Source: Candidatus Schneideria nysicola
GTDB lineage: Bacteria > Pseudomonadota > Gammaproteobacteria > Enterobacterales > Enterobacteriaceae
Direction: 5' to 3'
Length of the DNA stretch: 64,000 nt
NCBI RefSeq assembly: GCF_019923565.1
Contig: NZ_CP074435.1
Span: 219,089 to 283,088, forward strand
Numbering within the stretch: the stretch's first letter is position 1; each line of letters opens with the position of its first letter. The notes under the pieces are model-generated. The model had not been told where the DNA came from and ran no database searches. It was given only the letters and a program-made list of their open reading frames with translations. Shown piece after piece: positions 45,750-55,327 of the stretch. Both the position numbers and the translations under genes were made by a program.

Positions 45750-48023
45750 ATGAATCAAATTCTTTTAGTCACTAAAAGAGATGGAAGAAAAGAAGTTCTT
45801 AATTTAGATAAAATCCATCGAGTAATAGAGTGGGCAGCTAAAGGATTAGAAAAAGTATCGGTTTCTCAAGTTGAATTACATTCTCGAATTCAATTCTATG
45901 CAAATATTACAACATCAGAAATACATGAAACTTTGATTAAATCTTCAGCAGACTTAATATCTGCTGAAATACCTGATTATCAATATTTAGCCGCACGTCT
46001 GGCAATATTTCACTTACGTAAAAAAGCTTATGGTTGTTTTAACCCACCACATTTATATAATCATATTTTACGTTTAGTTAAACTAGGAAAATATGATAAA
46101 CATTTACTAAAAGATTATAGTATTAAAGAATTTAATATTATGAATAATTTTATTAATCACTCAAGAGATATGAATTTTTCTTATGCTGCCGTCAAACAAT
46201 TAGAAGGAAAATATTTAGTAAAAAATAGAGTAACTGGAGAAATTTATGAAAGTGCTCAATTTTTATATATACTAGTATCAGCATGTTTATTTTCATCTTA
46301 TCCTAAAGATATTCGATTAGATTATATAAAAAGATTTTATAATGCTATATCAACTTTTAAAATTTCTTTACCAACACCAATTATGTCTGGGGTACGAACT
46401 CCAACACGTCAATTTAGTTCTTGTGTGTTAATTGAGTGTGGTGATAGTTTAGATTCAATTAATGCTACTGCAAGTTCTATTGTAAAATATGTTTCTCATC
46501 GTGCTGGAATTGGCATTAATGCAGGTCGTATACGTGCACTTGGTAGTCCTATTAGAAACGGTGAAGCATTTCATACAGGATGTATTCCGTTTTATAAACA
46601 TTTCCAAACAGCAATCAAATCCTGTTCACAAGGAGGAATTCGTGGAGGTGCGGCTACTTTATTCTATCCGCTTTGGCATCTAGAAGTAGAAAGTTTACTA
46701 GTTTTAAAAAATAATAGAGGAATAGAATCTAATCGTATTAGACATATGGACTACGGGGTTCAAATTAATAAATTAATGTATCAAAGATTAGTTGATAATG
46801 AATATATAACTTTATTTAGTCCTTCTAGTGTTCCTGGTCTATATGATGCCTTTTTTTGTGATCAAGAAGAGTTTAATAAATTATATATAAAATATGAACA
46901 AGATAAAAATATTCCACAACGTCAAATTAAAGCATTAGAATTATTTGCATTATTAATGCATGAACGCACCTCCACGGGTCGCATTTATATACAAAATGTT
47001 GATCATTGTAATAATCATAGTCCATTTGATAAAATGATAGCACCGATACGTCAATCTAATTTATGTTTAGAAATTACTCTTCCTACCGAATCTTTAAATG
47101 ATATAAAAGATGAAAATGGTGAAATTGCTCTATGTACTTTATCAGCTCTAAATTTAGGAGAAATAGATCATTTAGAGGATTTATATGAAATTTCCGTACT
47201 AACAGTACGAGCACTTGATGCGCTACTTGATTATCAATATTATCCAATACAGGCTGCTAAAAGAAGTGCTATGGGAAGACGTACTCTGGGTATTGGTGTG
47301 ATTAACTATGCTTATTATTTAGCTAAAAATGGGGTAAAATATTCGGACGGTAGTGCTAATGTTCTCACACATCGTACATTTGAAGCTATTCAATACTATT
47401 TACTAAAAGCGTCCAATGAACTTGCCAGAGAAAAGGGCCCATGTCCTTGGTTTGGTGAAACTTCTTATTCACAAGGTATATTACCTATTGATAGTTATAA
47501 AAAAGATGTTGATTTTATTGTAAATGAACCGCTTTACTATGATTGGGAAAAATTACGTAAATTAATACAAGATTTTGGATTACGTAACTCTACTCTTTCC
47601 GCTATAATGCCATCCGAAACCTCTTCTCAAATTTCTAATGCAACAAATGGTATAGAACCTCCCAGAGATTATGTTAGTATTAAAATATCAAAAGATGGAA
47701 TATTAAGACAAGTTGTTCCAGAATCTATTCGTTTAAAAGATGCATATGAATTTCTTTGGAATATGCCAAATAATGAGGGTTATATAAAATTAGTGGGTAT
47801 AATGCAAAAATTTGTCGATCAATCTATTTCAGCAAATACTAACTATGATCCATCTCGTTTTCATAATGGAAAAATACCTATGAAGCAATTATTAAAAGAT
47901 TTGTTAACTGCTTATAAATTTGGTTTAAAAACATTATATTATCAAAATACTCGTGATGGTGCTGAAAAAATTATACAACAACAAGATGATTCTGATTGTG
48001 AAAGTGGTATTTGTAAAATATAA
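45750..48023 (+). CDS. nrdA: ribonucleoside-diphosphate reductase class Ia, alpha subunit
   Basis: Catalytic R1 subunit of aerobic ribonucleotide reductase. 757 residues (E. coli 761). An N-terminal ATP-cone (TKRDGRKEVLNLDKIHRVIEWAA) is followed by the catalytic barrel. Active-site contexts are SSCVLIECGDSLDSI, SNLCLEITLPT, and the C-terminal redox pair C750/C755 (DCESGICKI). Operon with nrdB (42-nt gap) and yfaE. Confidence 0.97.
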   Translation: MNQILLVTKRDGRKEVLNLDKIHRVIEWAAKGLEKVSVSQVELHSRIQFYANITTSEIHETLIKSSADLISAEIPDYQYLAARLAIFHLRKKAYGCFNPPHLYNHILRLVKLGKYDKHLLKDYSIKEFNIMNNFINHSRDMNFSYAAVKQLEGKYLVKNRVTGEIYESAQFLYILVSACLFSSYPKDIRLDYIKRFYNAISTFKISLPTPIMSGVRTPTRQFSSCVLIECGDSLDSINATASSIVKYVSHRAGIGINAGRIRALGSPIRNGEAFHTGCIPFYKHFQTAIKSCSQGGIRGGAATLFYPLWHLEVESLLVLKNNRGIESNRIRHMDYGVQINKLMYQRLVDNEYITLFSPSSVPGLYDAFFCDQEEFNKLYIKYEQDKNIPQRQIKALELFALLMHERTSTGRIYIQNVDHCNNHSPFDKMIAPIRQSNLCLEITLPTESLNDIKDENGEIALCTLSALNLGEIDHLEDLYEISVLTVRALDALLDYQYYPIQAAKRSAMGRRTLGIGVINYAYYLAKNGVKYSDGSANVLTHRTFEAIQYYLLKASNELAREKGPCPWFGETSYSQGILPIDSYKKDVDFIVNEPLYYDWEKLRKLIQDFGLRNSTLSAIMPSETSSQISNATNGIEPPRDYVSIKISKDGILRQVVPESIRLKDAYEFLWNMPNNEGYIKLVGIMQKFVDQSISANTNYDPSRFHNGKIPMKQLLKDLLTAYKFGLKTLYYQNTRDGAEKIIQQQDDSDCESGICKI

Positions 48024-48065
48024 AGTAAATTTATAAGAGAATAAATAAGAATAAAAGGAATTACT

Positions 48066-49196
48066 ATGGCATATACTACTTTTTCTCAGAAAAATAATAA
48101 TCAATTAATAGAACCAATGTTTTTTGGTCAATCAGTAAATATTGCTCGTTTTGATCAACAAAAACATAATATCTTTGAAAAACTTATTGAAAAACAACTA
48201 TCTTTTTTTTGGCGTCCCGAAGAGATTGATGTTTCTCGAGATCGTATCGATTATCAGTTACTACCAGATCATGAAAAACATATTTTTATTAGCAATCTCA
48301 AATATCAAACACTACTCGATTCTATACAAGGACGTAGTCCTAATATTGCATTTCTACCTTTAATCTCAATTCCAGAGTTAGAAACATGGGTAGAAACTTG
48401 GGCATTTTCTGAAACTATCCATTCTCGTTCTTATACTCATATAATACGCAATATTGTGAATGATCCATCTATAGTTTTTGATGATATTATAAATACGCAT
48501 GAAATTTTGGAACGTGCTAAAGATATTTCCCATTATTATGATGATTTAATTCAAAAAACTAGTTATTATCATTTATTCGGAAAAGGGGTGCATCAAATTA
48601 ATGGAAAAAAAATAATAAATAATTTATATGAATTGAAAAAAAAACTTTATTTATGTTTAATGAGTGTTAATGCATTAGAAGCAATTCGATTTTATGTGAG
48701 TTTTGCTTGTTCTTTTGCCTTTGCTGAACGTGAACTAATGGAAGGTAATGCTAAAATTATTAAATTAATTGCAAGAGATGAAGCCTTACATTTAACTGGA
48801 ACACAACATATGATTAATCTTATGCGTCTAGGAAAAGACGATCCTGAAATGGTTAAAGTTGCTAAAGAATGTGAGCAAGAAAGCTATCAACTTTTTCTTA
48901 TAGCAGCACAACAAGAAAAAAATTGGGCCAATTATTTATTTAAAAATGGTTCAATGATTGGTTTAAATAATAATATATTGTGCCAATATATTGAATATAT
49001 TACTAATATTCGTATGCAGTCCATTGGTCTGAAATTACCATTTGAAAATCATTCCAATCCTATTCCATGGATTAATTCATGGCTAATATCTGATCATGTA
49101 CAAGTAGCCCCCCAAGAAGCTGAAGTTACTTCTTATTTAGTTGGACAAATTGATTCTGATATGAATAGTGATGATTTAAGTGATTTTACTCTATAA
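48066..49196 (+). CDS. nrdB: ribonucleoside-diphosphate reductase class Ia, beta subunit
   Basis: R2 subunit carrying the diiron-tyrosyl radical. 376 residues, the E. coli length. The radical Tyr is Y123 in [12 protein letters not shown] (E. coli Y122). Iron ligands D85, E116, H119 lie in their expected contexts ([15 protein letters not shown]), with the second set in [10 protein letters not shown] and RDEALH. Its TAA shares one base with the yfaE ATG. Confidence 0.97.
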   Translation: MAYTTFSQKNNNQLIEPMFFGQSVNIARFDQQKHNIFEKLIEKQLSFFWRPEEIDVSRDRIDYQLLPDHEKHIFISNLKYQTLLDSIQGRSPNIAFLPLISIPELETWVETWAFSETIHSRSYTHIIRNIVNDPSIVFDDIINTHEILERAKDISHYYDDLIQKTSYYHLFGKGVHQINGKKIINNLYELKKKLYLCLMSVNALEAIRFYVSFACSFAFAERELMEGNAKIIKLIARDEALHLTGTQHMINLMRLGKDDPEMVKVAKECEQESYQLFLIAAQQEKNWANYLFKNGSMIGLNNNILCQYIEYITNIRMQSIGLKLPFENHSNPIPWINSWLISDHVQVAPQEAEVTSYLVGQIDSDMNSDDLSDFTL

Positions 49197-49486
49197 TGAA
49201 AATAATATATAAAAAGAGATTAATCTTATACGAGAATAGATATATTTTATATAATAGAAATTATAATTCATTATTAAGTATATTAGAAGCAAATAATCTA
49301 AAAATAGATTTTCATTGTCGTTCTGGTTATTGTGGTATATGTAGGCTTAAATTAATCAAAGGAACTGTTAAGTATCACAATGAACCTTTAGCTTTTTTAC
49401 AAAAGAACGAAATTCTTCCGTGTTCTTGTTTACCCATTAATAATATTCAATTAGATCGAGAAGAATTATCTAATTTCATTGATTGA
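49196..49486 (+). CDS. yfaE: 2Fe-2S ferredoxin YfaE (NrdB cofactor maintenance)
   Basis: Small plant-type ferredoxin that in E. coli helps regenerate the NrdB diferric-tyrosyl cofactor. 96 residues (E. coli 84). The cluster cysteines follow C41-x4-C46-x2-C49 (CRSGYCGIC) with a final Cys near 76-78 (ILPCSC). Position directly after nrdB with a 1-nt overlap supports the assignment. A 7-bp hairpin (49484-49501) begins at the stop codon. Confidence 0.92.
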   Translation: MKIIYKKRLILYENRYILYNRNYNSLLSILEANNLKIDFHCRSGYCGICRLKLIKGTVKYHNEPLAFLQKNEILPCSCLPINNIQLDREELSNFID

Positions 49487-49501
49487 CAATTTTTATTGTC
49501 A
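49484..49501 (+). terminator. short hairpin overlapping the yfaE stop codon
   Basis: TGACAAT and ATTGTCA around a TTTT loop. The first three bases are the yfaE stop. No U tract follows, so it could be a weak terminator or RNA 3' protection at the end of nrdAB-yfaE. Confidence 0.35.
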
Positions 49502-49623
49502 TGAAAATAAAAATCTTTGTAGAGTTGCTCTATTAATAGAGAATCGCTATTATTATTTAATAAATTTAGAAAAATAGATAGCATTGATATATAATATTTT
49601 AATGTCTATTGAATAATTATTAT

Positions 49624-50214
49624 ATGAAAGAAAAAAAGAGTATTTCCACCAATTTACTTTATTTAGTCCAAATGTTACATCTACAAAAAGTTATTGCGTA
49701 TCCAACAGAATCGGTTTTTGGATTAGGATGTGATCCAGATAGCAAAGTTGCAGTAGAAAAATTACTGCAATTAAAAAAACGATCTTGGAAAAAGGGTCTG
49801 ATTTTAATCGCCGCGGAATATTCACAATTAGTGAATTATATTGATCAAACTAAAATACAAAGAGAACAACTCGCTTATGTTTTTTCATATTGGCCTGGAG
49901 CCATTACATGGTTATTTCCAGCAAAAGCATATACTCCTTATTGGATAACTGGAGGATTCCACTCTATAGCCGTTCGTATAAGTTCTTTTGAACCAGTTCG
50001 ACAATTATGTTTAGCATTTGGTAAACCATTAATATCCACTAGTGCTAATTTATCTGGACTTTCTCCGGCTCGTACTCAAGAAGATGTAGTATTTTATTTT
50101 GGCAAAGATTTACCAATCATGAATAAAAAAATACAGGGTAATCCTTATCCTTCAGAAATTCGAGATGTGCTTACTAAGCGATTAATTCGGAATGGGAACA
50201 ATAACAATCATTAG
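49624..50214 (+). CDS. tsaC: threonylcarbamoyl-AMP synthase
   Basis: YrdC/TsaC family enzyme making threonylcarbamoyl-AMP for the t6A37 modification of tRNAs. About 196 residues from ATG 49624; an in-frame TTG at 49609 is less likely. Signature segments: AYPTESVFGLGCDPDS, KKGLILIAAEYSQL, WPGAITWLFPA, STSANLSGLSPARTQEDV, and the terminal NPYPSEIRDVLTKRLIR. Adjacent to aroE as in E. coli. Confidence 0.95.
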   Translation: MKEKKSISTNLLYLVQMLHLQKVIAYPTESVFGLGCDPDSKVAVEKLLQLKKRSWKKGLILIAAEYSQLVNYIDQTKIQREQLAYVFSYWPGAITWLFPAKAYTPYWITGGFHSIAVRISSFEPVRQLCLAFGKPLISTSANLSGLSPARTQEDVVFYFGKDLPIMNKKIQGNPYPSEIRDVLTKRLIRNGNNNNH

Positions 50215-50236
50215 ATTTATCCAAGGAGTGATCTAA

Positions 50237-51073
50237 ATGGATGATTTTGCTGTATTTGGGAACCCAATTGAACATAGTAAATCTCCAGTTATTCATGCTT
50301 TTTTTGCGAAAGAATTAAAAATATCGCATTCTTATTGTCGAATTTTAGCTCCATTAAATAATTTTGAAGATACTATAAAAAATTTTTTTAATCAAGGTGG
50401 TTTAGGTGCCAATATTACGGTCCCATTTAAAGAGAGAGCGTTTGATATATGTCATCAATTTACTGATTCCGCTTTATTAACTAGAGTAGTAAATACAATA
50501 AAAAAACAAAAAGATGGTTATTTACTTGGAGAGAATACAGATGGTATTGGTTTGATTAACGATTTACAACGTCTTGATTTTTTACATAAGAACAGTAAAA
50601 TATTACTAATAGGTGCTGGTGGAGCTGCAAAAGGAGTACTACCATTATTAGCAAATTTTTCTAAAAGCATAATAGTTACTAATAGAACATTAATACATGC
50701 TGAGAAATTAATTAAATTTTATCAAGAAAGAGGAATAAGTAATATTTATACTGTTTCTCTCAATGAAGTTCATTTGGTAAATAATATTGATTTGATTATC
50801 AATGCTACCTCTTGTGGAATTTACGGAAAGATACCAACATTACCCGATTATTTAATTAATAAATCGGTTCGTTGTTATGATATGTTTTATAATACAATAT
50901 CAGATGTATACAGTGATACACCTTTCTTATCTTGGTGTCGTCAAAGAGGTGCAATATATTGTGCAGATGGATTAGGTATGCTAGTTGCACAAGCAGCATA
51001 TGCATTTTTACTTTGGCATGGAATCTTACCTCCAATTGATAAATTACTTAATCAATTAAGAACAAAGAAATAA
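50237..51073 (+). CDS. aroE: shikimate dehydrogenase
   Basis: NADPH-dependent reduction of 3-dehydroshikimate to shikimate. 278 residues (E. coli 272). Substrate motif NPIEHSKSPVIHAFFAKEL, catalytic K65 (NITVPFKERA) and D102 (ENTDGIGL), then the nucleotide-binding GAGGAAKGVLP and NRT motif. It competes for the same substrate as the predicted dehydratase at 40836. The 3' end overlaps convergent murI by 18 nt. Confidence 0.97.
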   Translation: MDDFAVFGNPIEHSKSPVIHAFFAKELKISHSYCRILAPLNNFEDTIKNFFNQGGLGANITVPFKERAFDICHQFTDSALLTRVVNTIKKQKDGYLLGENTDGIGLINDLQRLDFLHKNSKILLIGAGGAAKGVLPLLANFSKSIIVTNRTLIHAEKLIKFYQERGISNIYTVSLNEVHLVNNIDLIINATSCGIYGKIPTLPDYLINKSVRCYDMFYNTISDVYSDTPFLSWCRQRGAIYCADGLGMLVAQAAYAFLLWHGILPPIDKLLNQLRTKK

Positions 51074-51910
51074 TTCTCTTACATGACTAAATCCATAATG
51101 TTTTAGTATAGGTAATATACTAATAACCTTATCCGTTAGTGATATACAATATGCAATATTTTTTTGTTTATCTTCTCCATCTTTTTTTTCCGAACAATCA
51201 AAATATTTTTCTATGAAAAGGTAAACCTTTTTAGCTAGAGGAATACTAGGATCTAAAAAAAGAGTGTTAGGGAAAATGGATTGAAATTCTTGAAGAAGTA
51301 AAGGAAAATGAGTACAACCCATAATAATCGTATCAGGTTTATTATTTATTTTTAACCAAGGAAGGAGTATCTCTTTTATAAAGGGGAGAGGAGTTAATCC
51401 ACCTCTTAATTTAAATTCAGCTAATTCTACTAGTTTTGAAGATCCTAATAACAAAAAATGATAATCTTTGCTACTATATTTTTTTGTTAATTGAATAATA
51501 TATCGACGATTTATGGTCGCCTGCGTTGCTATTATTCCAATAATTTTGTTCTTAGTATACTGAGTAGCCGATTTTATATTAGGTATAACTCTCATAATTG
51601 GATAAGAGAAGTATGGATGTAGTTTATATTTTATATTGTTAATAGTACTCACAGTATTACAAGCAATAATTAATATATCTATATTATGTAGGCGCTGTAT
51701 TGCTTGAATAATACTATTTATTCTTTCAATTATAAAGTGATCGGTTTTTTCTCCATAAGGGAAGCCTTCATTATCAAAGACATATAAATAATGGGAATTT
51801 TTTATAAATTTATTGACTTGAATATAAGTAGAAAGTCCTCCCATCCCAGAATCCAAAATCATAATAGTAGGTTTTTTCTTTTTTTTTTGAAAAAAAACGG
51901 ATGTATTCAC
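51056..51910 (-). CDS. murI: glutamate racemase
   Basis: Supplies D-glutamate for peptidoglycan. 284 residues (E. coli 285). Motifs: ILDSGMGGLSTYIQV, FPYGEKTDHFI, catalytic Cys in IACNTVSTI, second catalytic Cys in IIMGCTHFPLLL. The N-terminus before the first motif is low-complexity (FFQKKKKK), coded by a run of 10 A on the gene strand (51879-51888 complement) next to a run of 8 T, so slippage or a downstream start is conceivable. Confidence 0.95.
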   Translation of the reverse strand: MNTSVFFQKKKKKPTIMILDSGMGGLSTYIQVNKFIKNSHYLYVFDNEGFPYGEKTDHFIIERINSIIQAIQRLHNIDILIIACNTVSTINNIKYKLHPYFSYPIMRVIPNIKSATQYTKNKIIGIIATQATINRRYIIQLTKKYSSKDYHFLLLGSSKLVELAEFKLRGGLTPLPFIKEILLPWLKINNKPDTIIMGCTHFPLLLQEFQSIFPNTLFLDPSIPLAKKVYLFIEKYFDCSEKKDGEDKQKNIAYCISLTDKVISILPILKHYGFSHVRELFLCS

Positions 51911-52065
51911 ATTATATCTTTTATTTTTTTAATTATTATGACAATTTAAAATAGCTCTCTTTTATTTTTGCAATAAAAATCAAAAATTCTATCTATTATA
52001 GATAGAAACGTATATAACATTTATATAATGAAAAAAAAGAAAGATTAATTCATTGGAATCATATT

Positions 52066-53709
52066 ATGTTTTTTTATGATATTTATCGTTTTTATTTAAT
52101 AATTCGTACATTACTTATCTATGGATTAGATGATTTTATCCCAAAAGAACAATATACTTTATCTCTACGTTTGGGAAGAAAATTTTTCTTTTGGATCAGA
52201 AATAGATTCCAAGATCATCCATTAGGTGAACGTTTAAGATTAGCTTTACAAGAATTAGGTCCGATGTGGATTAAGCTAGGTCAAATGCTTTCTACTCGTC
52301 CTGATTTATTTTCTTCTATGGTTATACATCATTTATCTATGTTACAAGATCGTGTGAAACCACTTGATGGCAATATAGCTAAAGAATATATTGAAAGATA
52401 TATAGGAAAACCACTCACTAATTGGATATATGATTTTCAAACGACTCCTATAGCTTCTGCATCTATTGCTCAAGTACATACAGCTAAATTAAAAAAGAAT
52501 GGAAAAGAAATAGTAATTAAATTAATTCGTCCTGATATCTTACCACTTATTAAAGCGGATTTAAGTTTACTTTTTAGTTTGGCAAAATTTACATCGTATT
52601 TTTTTAAAAAGAGTAGTTTTTTTAATTTAAAAAAAATTGTTGTGGAATATGAAAAAACAATACTAGGTGAACTGAATTTATTACGTGAGACAGCCAATGC
52701 TCTAAAATTACGCCGAAATTTTAGAAAAAGTAAAATATTATATATTCCAGAAGTTTATTCAGATTACTGTAGTGAAAATGTAATGGTTATGGAACGTATT
52801 TATGGAATTCCTATTAATAATATTCAAAAGTTAAAAAAACAAAGAACCAATATGAAACTTTTAGCAGAAAGAGGAGTACAAATTTTTTTTACTCAAGTTT
52901 TTCGTGATAATTTTTTTCATGGAGATATGCATCCGGGTAATATTTTTGTTAGTTTAAATCATCCAGAAGATCCGGTATATATTGGTATTGATTTTGGAAT
53001 TGTTGGGACTCTGAGTAAAAAAGATAAACGTTATCTTATAGAAAATTTTTCTGCTTTTTTTAAACAAGATTATTATAAAGTAGCCCAGTTACATATAGAT
53101 TCTGGATGGGTTCCATTAAATACTAATATCATAGATTTTGAATCGGCTATTCGTACCGTCTGTGAACCCATTTTTGATAAACCATTGTCAGAGATTTCTT
53201 TTGGACGTATTTTATCTAATCTTTTTCACACAGCTCGTCAATTTAATATGGAAATACAACCACAATTCATCTTACTTCAAAAAACCTTATTGTATGTAGA
53301 AGGAATAGGACGTCAACTTTATCCACAATTAGACTTATGGAAAACAGCCAAACCATTTATTGAAAAATGGGGTAAAGATCAGATTAAAATGACCTCCGTT
53401 TTACGATTAATAAAGGATAATAGTTCTATTTGGATAGAAAGATTACCGGAATTTCCAGAAATGCTCTTTAGAAATTTAGAGAAGAATACTCTTCTTCAGG
53501 AAAGTATTGCTCTATTTCTAATAGAAAATAGAAATAAACATGTTAAAAATAGTCAAGCTTTTTTTTTATTTAGTATTGGTGCAATGTTCTTGCTCTGTGG
53601 AATCTTATTCCTTAAAAAAGATTGCTTGGAAGAGAAGCTATACTTTCCTATTATTTTTATAGGAGGAGCTATAGGTAGTTGGATTAGAGGATGGAATAAA
53701 TTGAAATGA
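52066..53709 (+). CDS. ubiB: ubiquinone biosynthesis protein UbiB (ABC1/ADCK kinase-like)
   Basis: Atypical kinase needed for coenzyme Q synthesis. 547 residues (E. coli 546). The KxGQ motif is in [19 protein letters not shown], the Ala-rich/Ser loop in [16 protein letters not shown], and the catalytic-like elements in [12 protein letters not shown] and [11 protein letters not shown]. Two C-terminal hydrophobic segments anchor it. It ends 1 nt before the convergent rhodanese-like gene. Other ubi genes are not in the window. Confidence 0.95.
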   Translation: MFFYDIYRFYLIIRTLLIYGLDDFIPKEQYTLSLRLGRKFFFWIRNRFQDHPLGERLRLALQELGPMWIKLGQMLSTRPDLFSSMVIHHLSMLQDRVKPLDGNIAKEYIERYIGKPLTNWIYDFQTTPIASASIAQVHTAKLKKNGKEIVIKLIRPDILPLIKADLSLLFSLAKFTSYFFKKSSFFNLKKIVVEYEKTILGELNLLRETANALKLRRNFRKSKILYIPEVYSDYCSENVMVMERIYGIPINNIQKLKKQRTNMKLLAERGVQIFFTQVFRDNFFHGDMHPGNIFVSLNHPEDPVYIGIDFGIVGTLSKKDKRYLIENFSAFFKQDYYKVAQLHIDSGWVPLNTNIIDFESAIRTVCEPIFDKPLSEISFGRILSNLFHTARQFNMEIQPQFILLQKTLLYVEGIGRQLYPQLDLWKTAKPFIEKWGKDQIKMTSVLRLIKDNSSIWIERLPEFPEMLFRNLEKNTLLQESIALFLIENRNKHVKNSQAFFLFSIGAMFLLCGILFLKKDCLEEKLYFPIIFIGGAIGSWIRGWNKLK

Positions 53710-53710
53710 T

Positions 53711-54184
53711 TTATTTCTCTTCTTTTATTAGTCTTTCTCTTCTTTTATTAGTATGTTGCTCACTTTTAATCAGTGGTAAATTGGCTTTTTCCCATCCTAA
53801 TATCCCTTCTTTTAGAACATATATATTTTGATATCCTGCTATATGAAATTTTCTAATTAAACGACGTATAAGGAATCCATTATTATGAATAAAAATAATA
53901 GACTGCTTTTTATCAGAAAATTTCCATTTTTTAGCTTTTATATCATCTAAAGTAATATTAATACTATTAATAATATGTCCTTCTTCATAGTCACATGAAT
54001 TACGTAAATCGATAATTTTTGCATTGCATTTATTAATGAAATAAATAACTTCATCATTACTTATAAATTTAATTCTATAATAAAAATCGTATAAAAAATG
54101 AAAAATTAGAATAACCAATAATATTAACCATGTTATAATAATCAATGGATGTTGTAAAATAAATTGTATTATTGCTTCTATCAT
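53711..54184 (-). CDS. yibN: membrane-anchored rhodanese-like protein without the active-site cysteine
   Basis: 157 residues (E. coli YibN about 143). One N-terminal transmembrane helix (about 10-35) is followed by a rhodanese fold: NAKIIDLRNSCDYEEGHIINSINI and IYVLKEGILGWEKANLPL. At the active-site loop, where a Cys is expected, the sequence is IIFIHNNGFLIRRL, so sulfurtransferase activity is unlikely. The C-terminal tail is coded by a 20-nt tandem duplication (53714-53752). A structural or membrane-insertion role is possible but unproven. Confidence 0.75.
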   Translation of the reverse strand: MIEAIIQFILQHPLIIITWLILLVILIFHFLYDFYYRIKFISNDEVIYFINKCNAKIIDLRNSCDYEEGHIINSINITLDDIKAKKWKFSDKKQSIIFIHNNGFLIRRLIRKFHIAGYQNIYVLKEGILGWEKANLPLIKSEQHTNKRRERLIKEEK

Positions 54185-54282
54185 TAGATTTAATACTCCT
54201 TAAAACTGAAATGAGAACTATTTATCACTATCTTCATAAAGATATTTAATAAATTACTATTAAAAGTAGGACTGATTAGCCA

Positions 54283-55308
54283 ATGAAGAAAAGAGAGTAT
54301 AATCTTTCTATAGATAAAAAAAAATTACAAATTACTTCTTATTTATTAATGTTTATATTTATTATTTTAATTATTCCTCTTCGTCTCTTTCCCTGTTTTA
54401 TAGCTGGATTACTTACTCATGAAATTATAATTTTACTTACTCCTTTATTTGAAAAATTAGTAGGAATAGGTCGTGCACGTTGGGTAGTAGTTGGTATAAT
54501 TACTACTTTTTTTAGTATCATACTCGTCATTGGGATTCTAAATGTAGTAAATTTTCTAACTTCAGATATACTACAGAAAGAAATTGATATTTCTATTGAA
54601 ACTAGTAGAATTTTAAATAATGTAAAAAATCATATAAAAGACTATTTTCCTTTTTTCCCTAGAAGTGTAGAAGAACTAAAAGATAAAATATTTTTTTTAG
54701 TTGAATCAAATTTAGCTATTATTAGAAATATGAGCACTAATTTTTTACATGGTTTAATTACTATATTTGTTGGTTTCATAATGGGAATAATAATATCATT
54801 ACAGAAAAATGCTGAACAGCAACAAACCTACTTTATTAAACAAATATTAAAACGTTTATATTATCTTTCTCAAGCTTTTCGTAATATTGTATTTGCACAA
54901 ATTAAAGTTTCTATTATTAATACTATATTAACTTCTATTATGATTCTAATCATATTTCCACTTTGTAATATTTTTCTTCCATTAGGAAAAACATTAATCA
55001 TTTTTACTTTTATATTTGGGTTACTACCTATTGTAGGAAATTTACTTTCGAATGTTATGATTATTATGTCCTCTTTATCAATTTCATTAACAGTAGGAGG
55101 GATAATGCTTATTTATCTTATTTTTATCCATAAACTTGAATATTTTCTCAATGCGGAAATCATTGCAAATCATATCAAAGCTAAATCATGGGAATTATTA
55201 TTAGCTATGCTAATGTTAGAAGCTATATTTGGGATGGAAGGACTAGTAGCCGCCCCTATTTATTATGCATATTTAAAAATAGAACTACGTGAACTGAATT
55301 TAATTTAA
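54283..55308 (+). CDS. AI-2E family (UPF0118) inner-membrane permease
   Basis: 341 residues with about seven or eight hydrophobic segments, a variable soluble-like loop (about 100-150, FLTSDILQKEIDISIETS), and the family C-terminal signature LLPIVGNLLSNVMIIMSSLSI with GGIMLIYLIFIHKLEYFLNAEIIANHIKAKSWELLLAML. The family (PerM, TqsA, YdiK, YhhT) has proposed export roles. I cannot tell which member this is. Its length and HxxE-type C-terminus best fit a PerM-like protein. Confidence 0.75.
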   Translation: MKKREYNLSIDKKKLQITSYLLMFIFIILIIPLRLFPCFIAGLLTHEIIILLTPLFEKLVGIGRARWVVVGIITTFFSIILVIGILNVVNFLTSDILQKEIDISIETSRILNNVKNHIKDYFPFFPRSVEELKDKIFFLVESNLAIIRNMSTNFLHGLITIFVGFIMGIIISLQKNAEQQQTYFIKQILKRLYYLSQAFRNIVFAQIKVSIINTILTSIMILIIFPLCNIFLPLGKTLIIFTFIFGLLPIVGNLLSNVMIIMSSLSISLTVGGIMLIYLIFIHKLEYFLNAEIIANHIKAKSWELLLAMLMLEAIFGMEGLVAAPIYYAYLKIELRELNLI

Positions 55309-55327
55309 AACTGGTATTTACTCTTTT

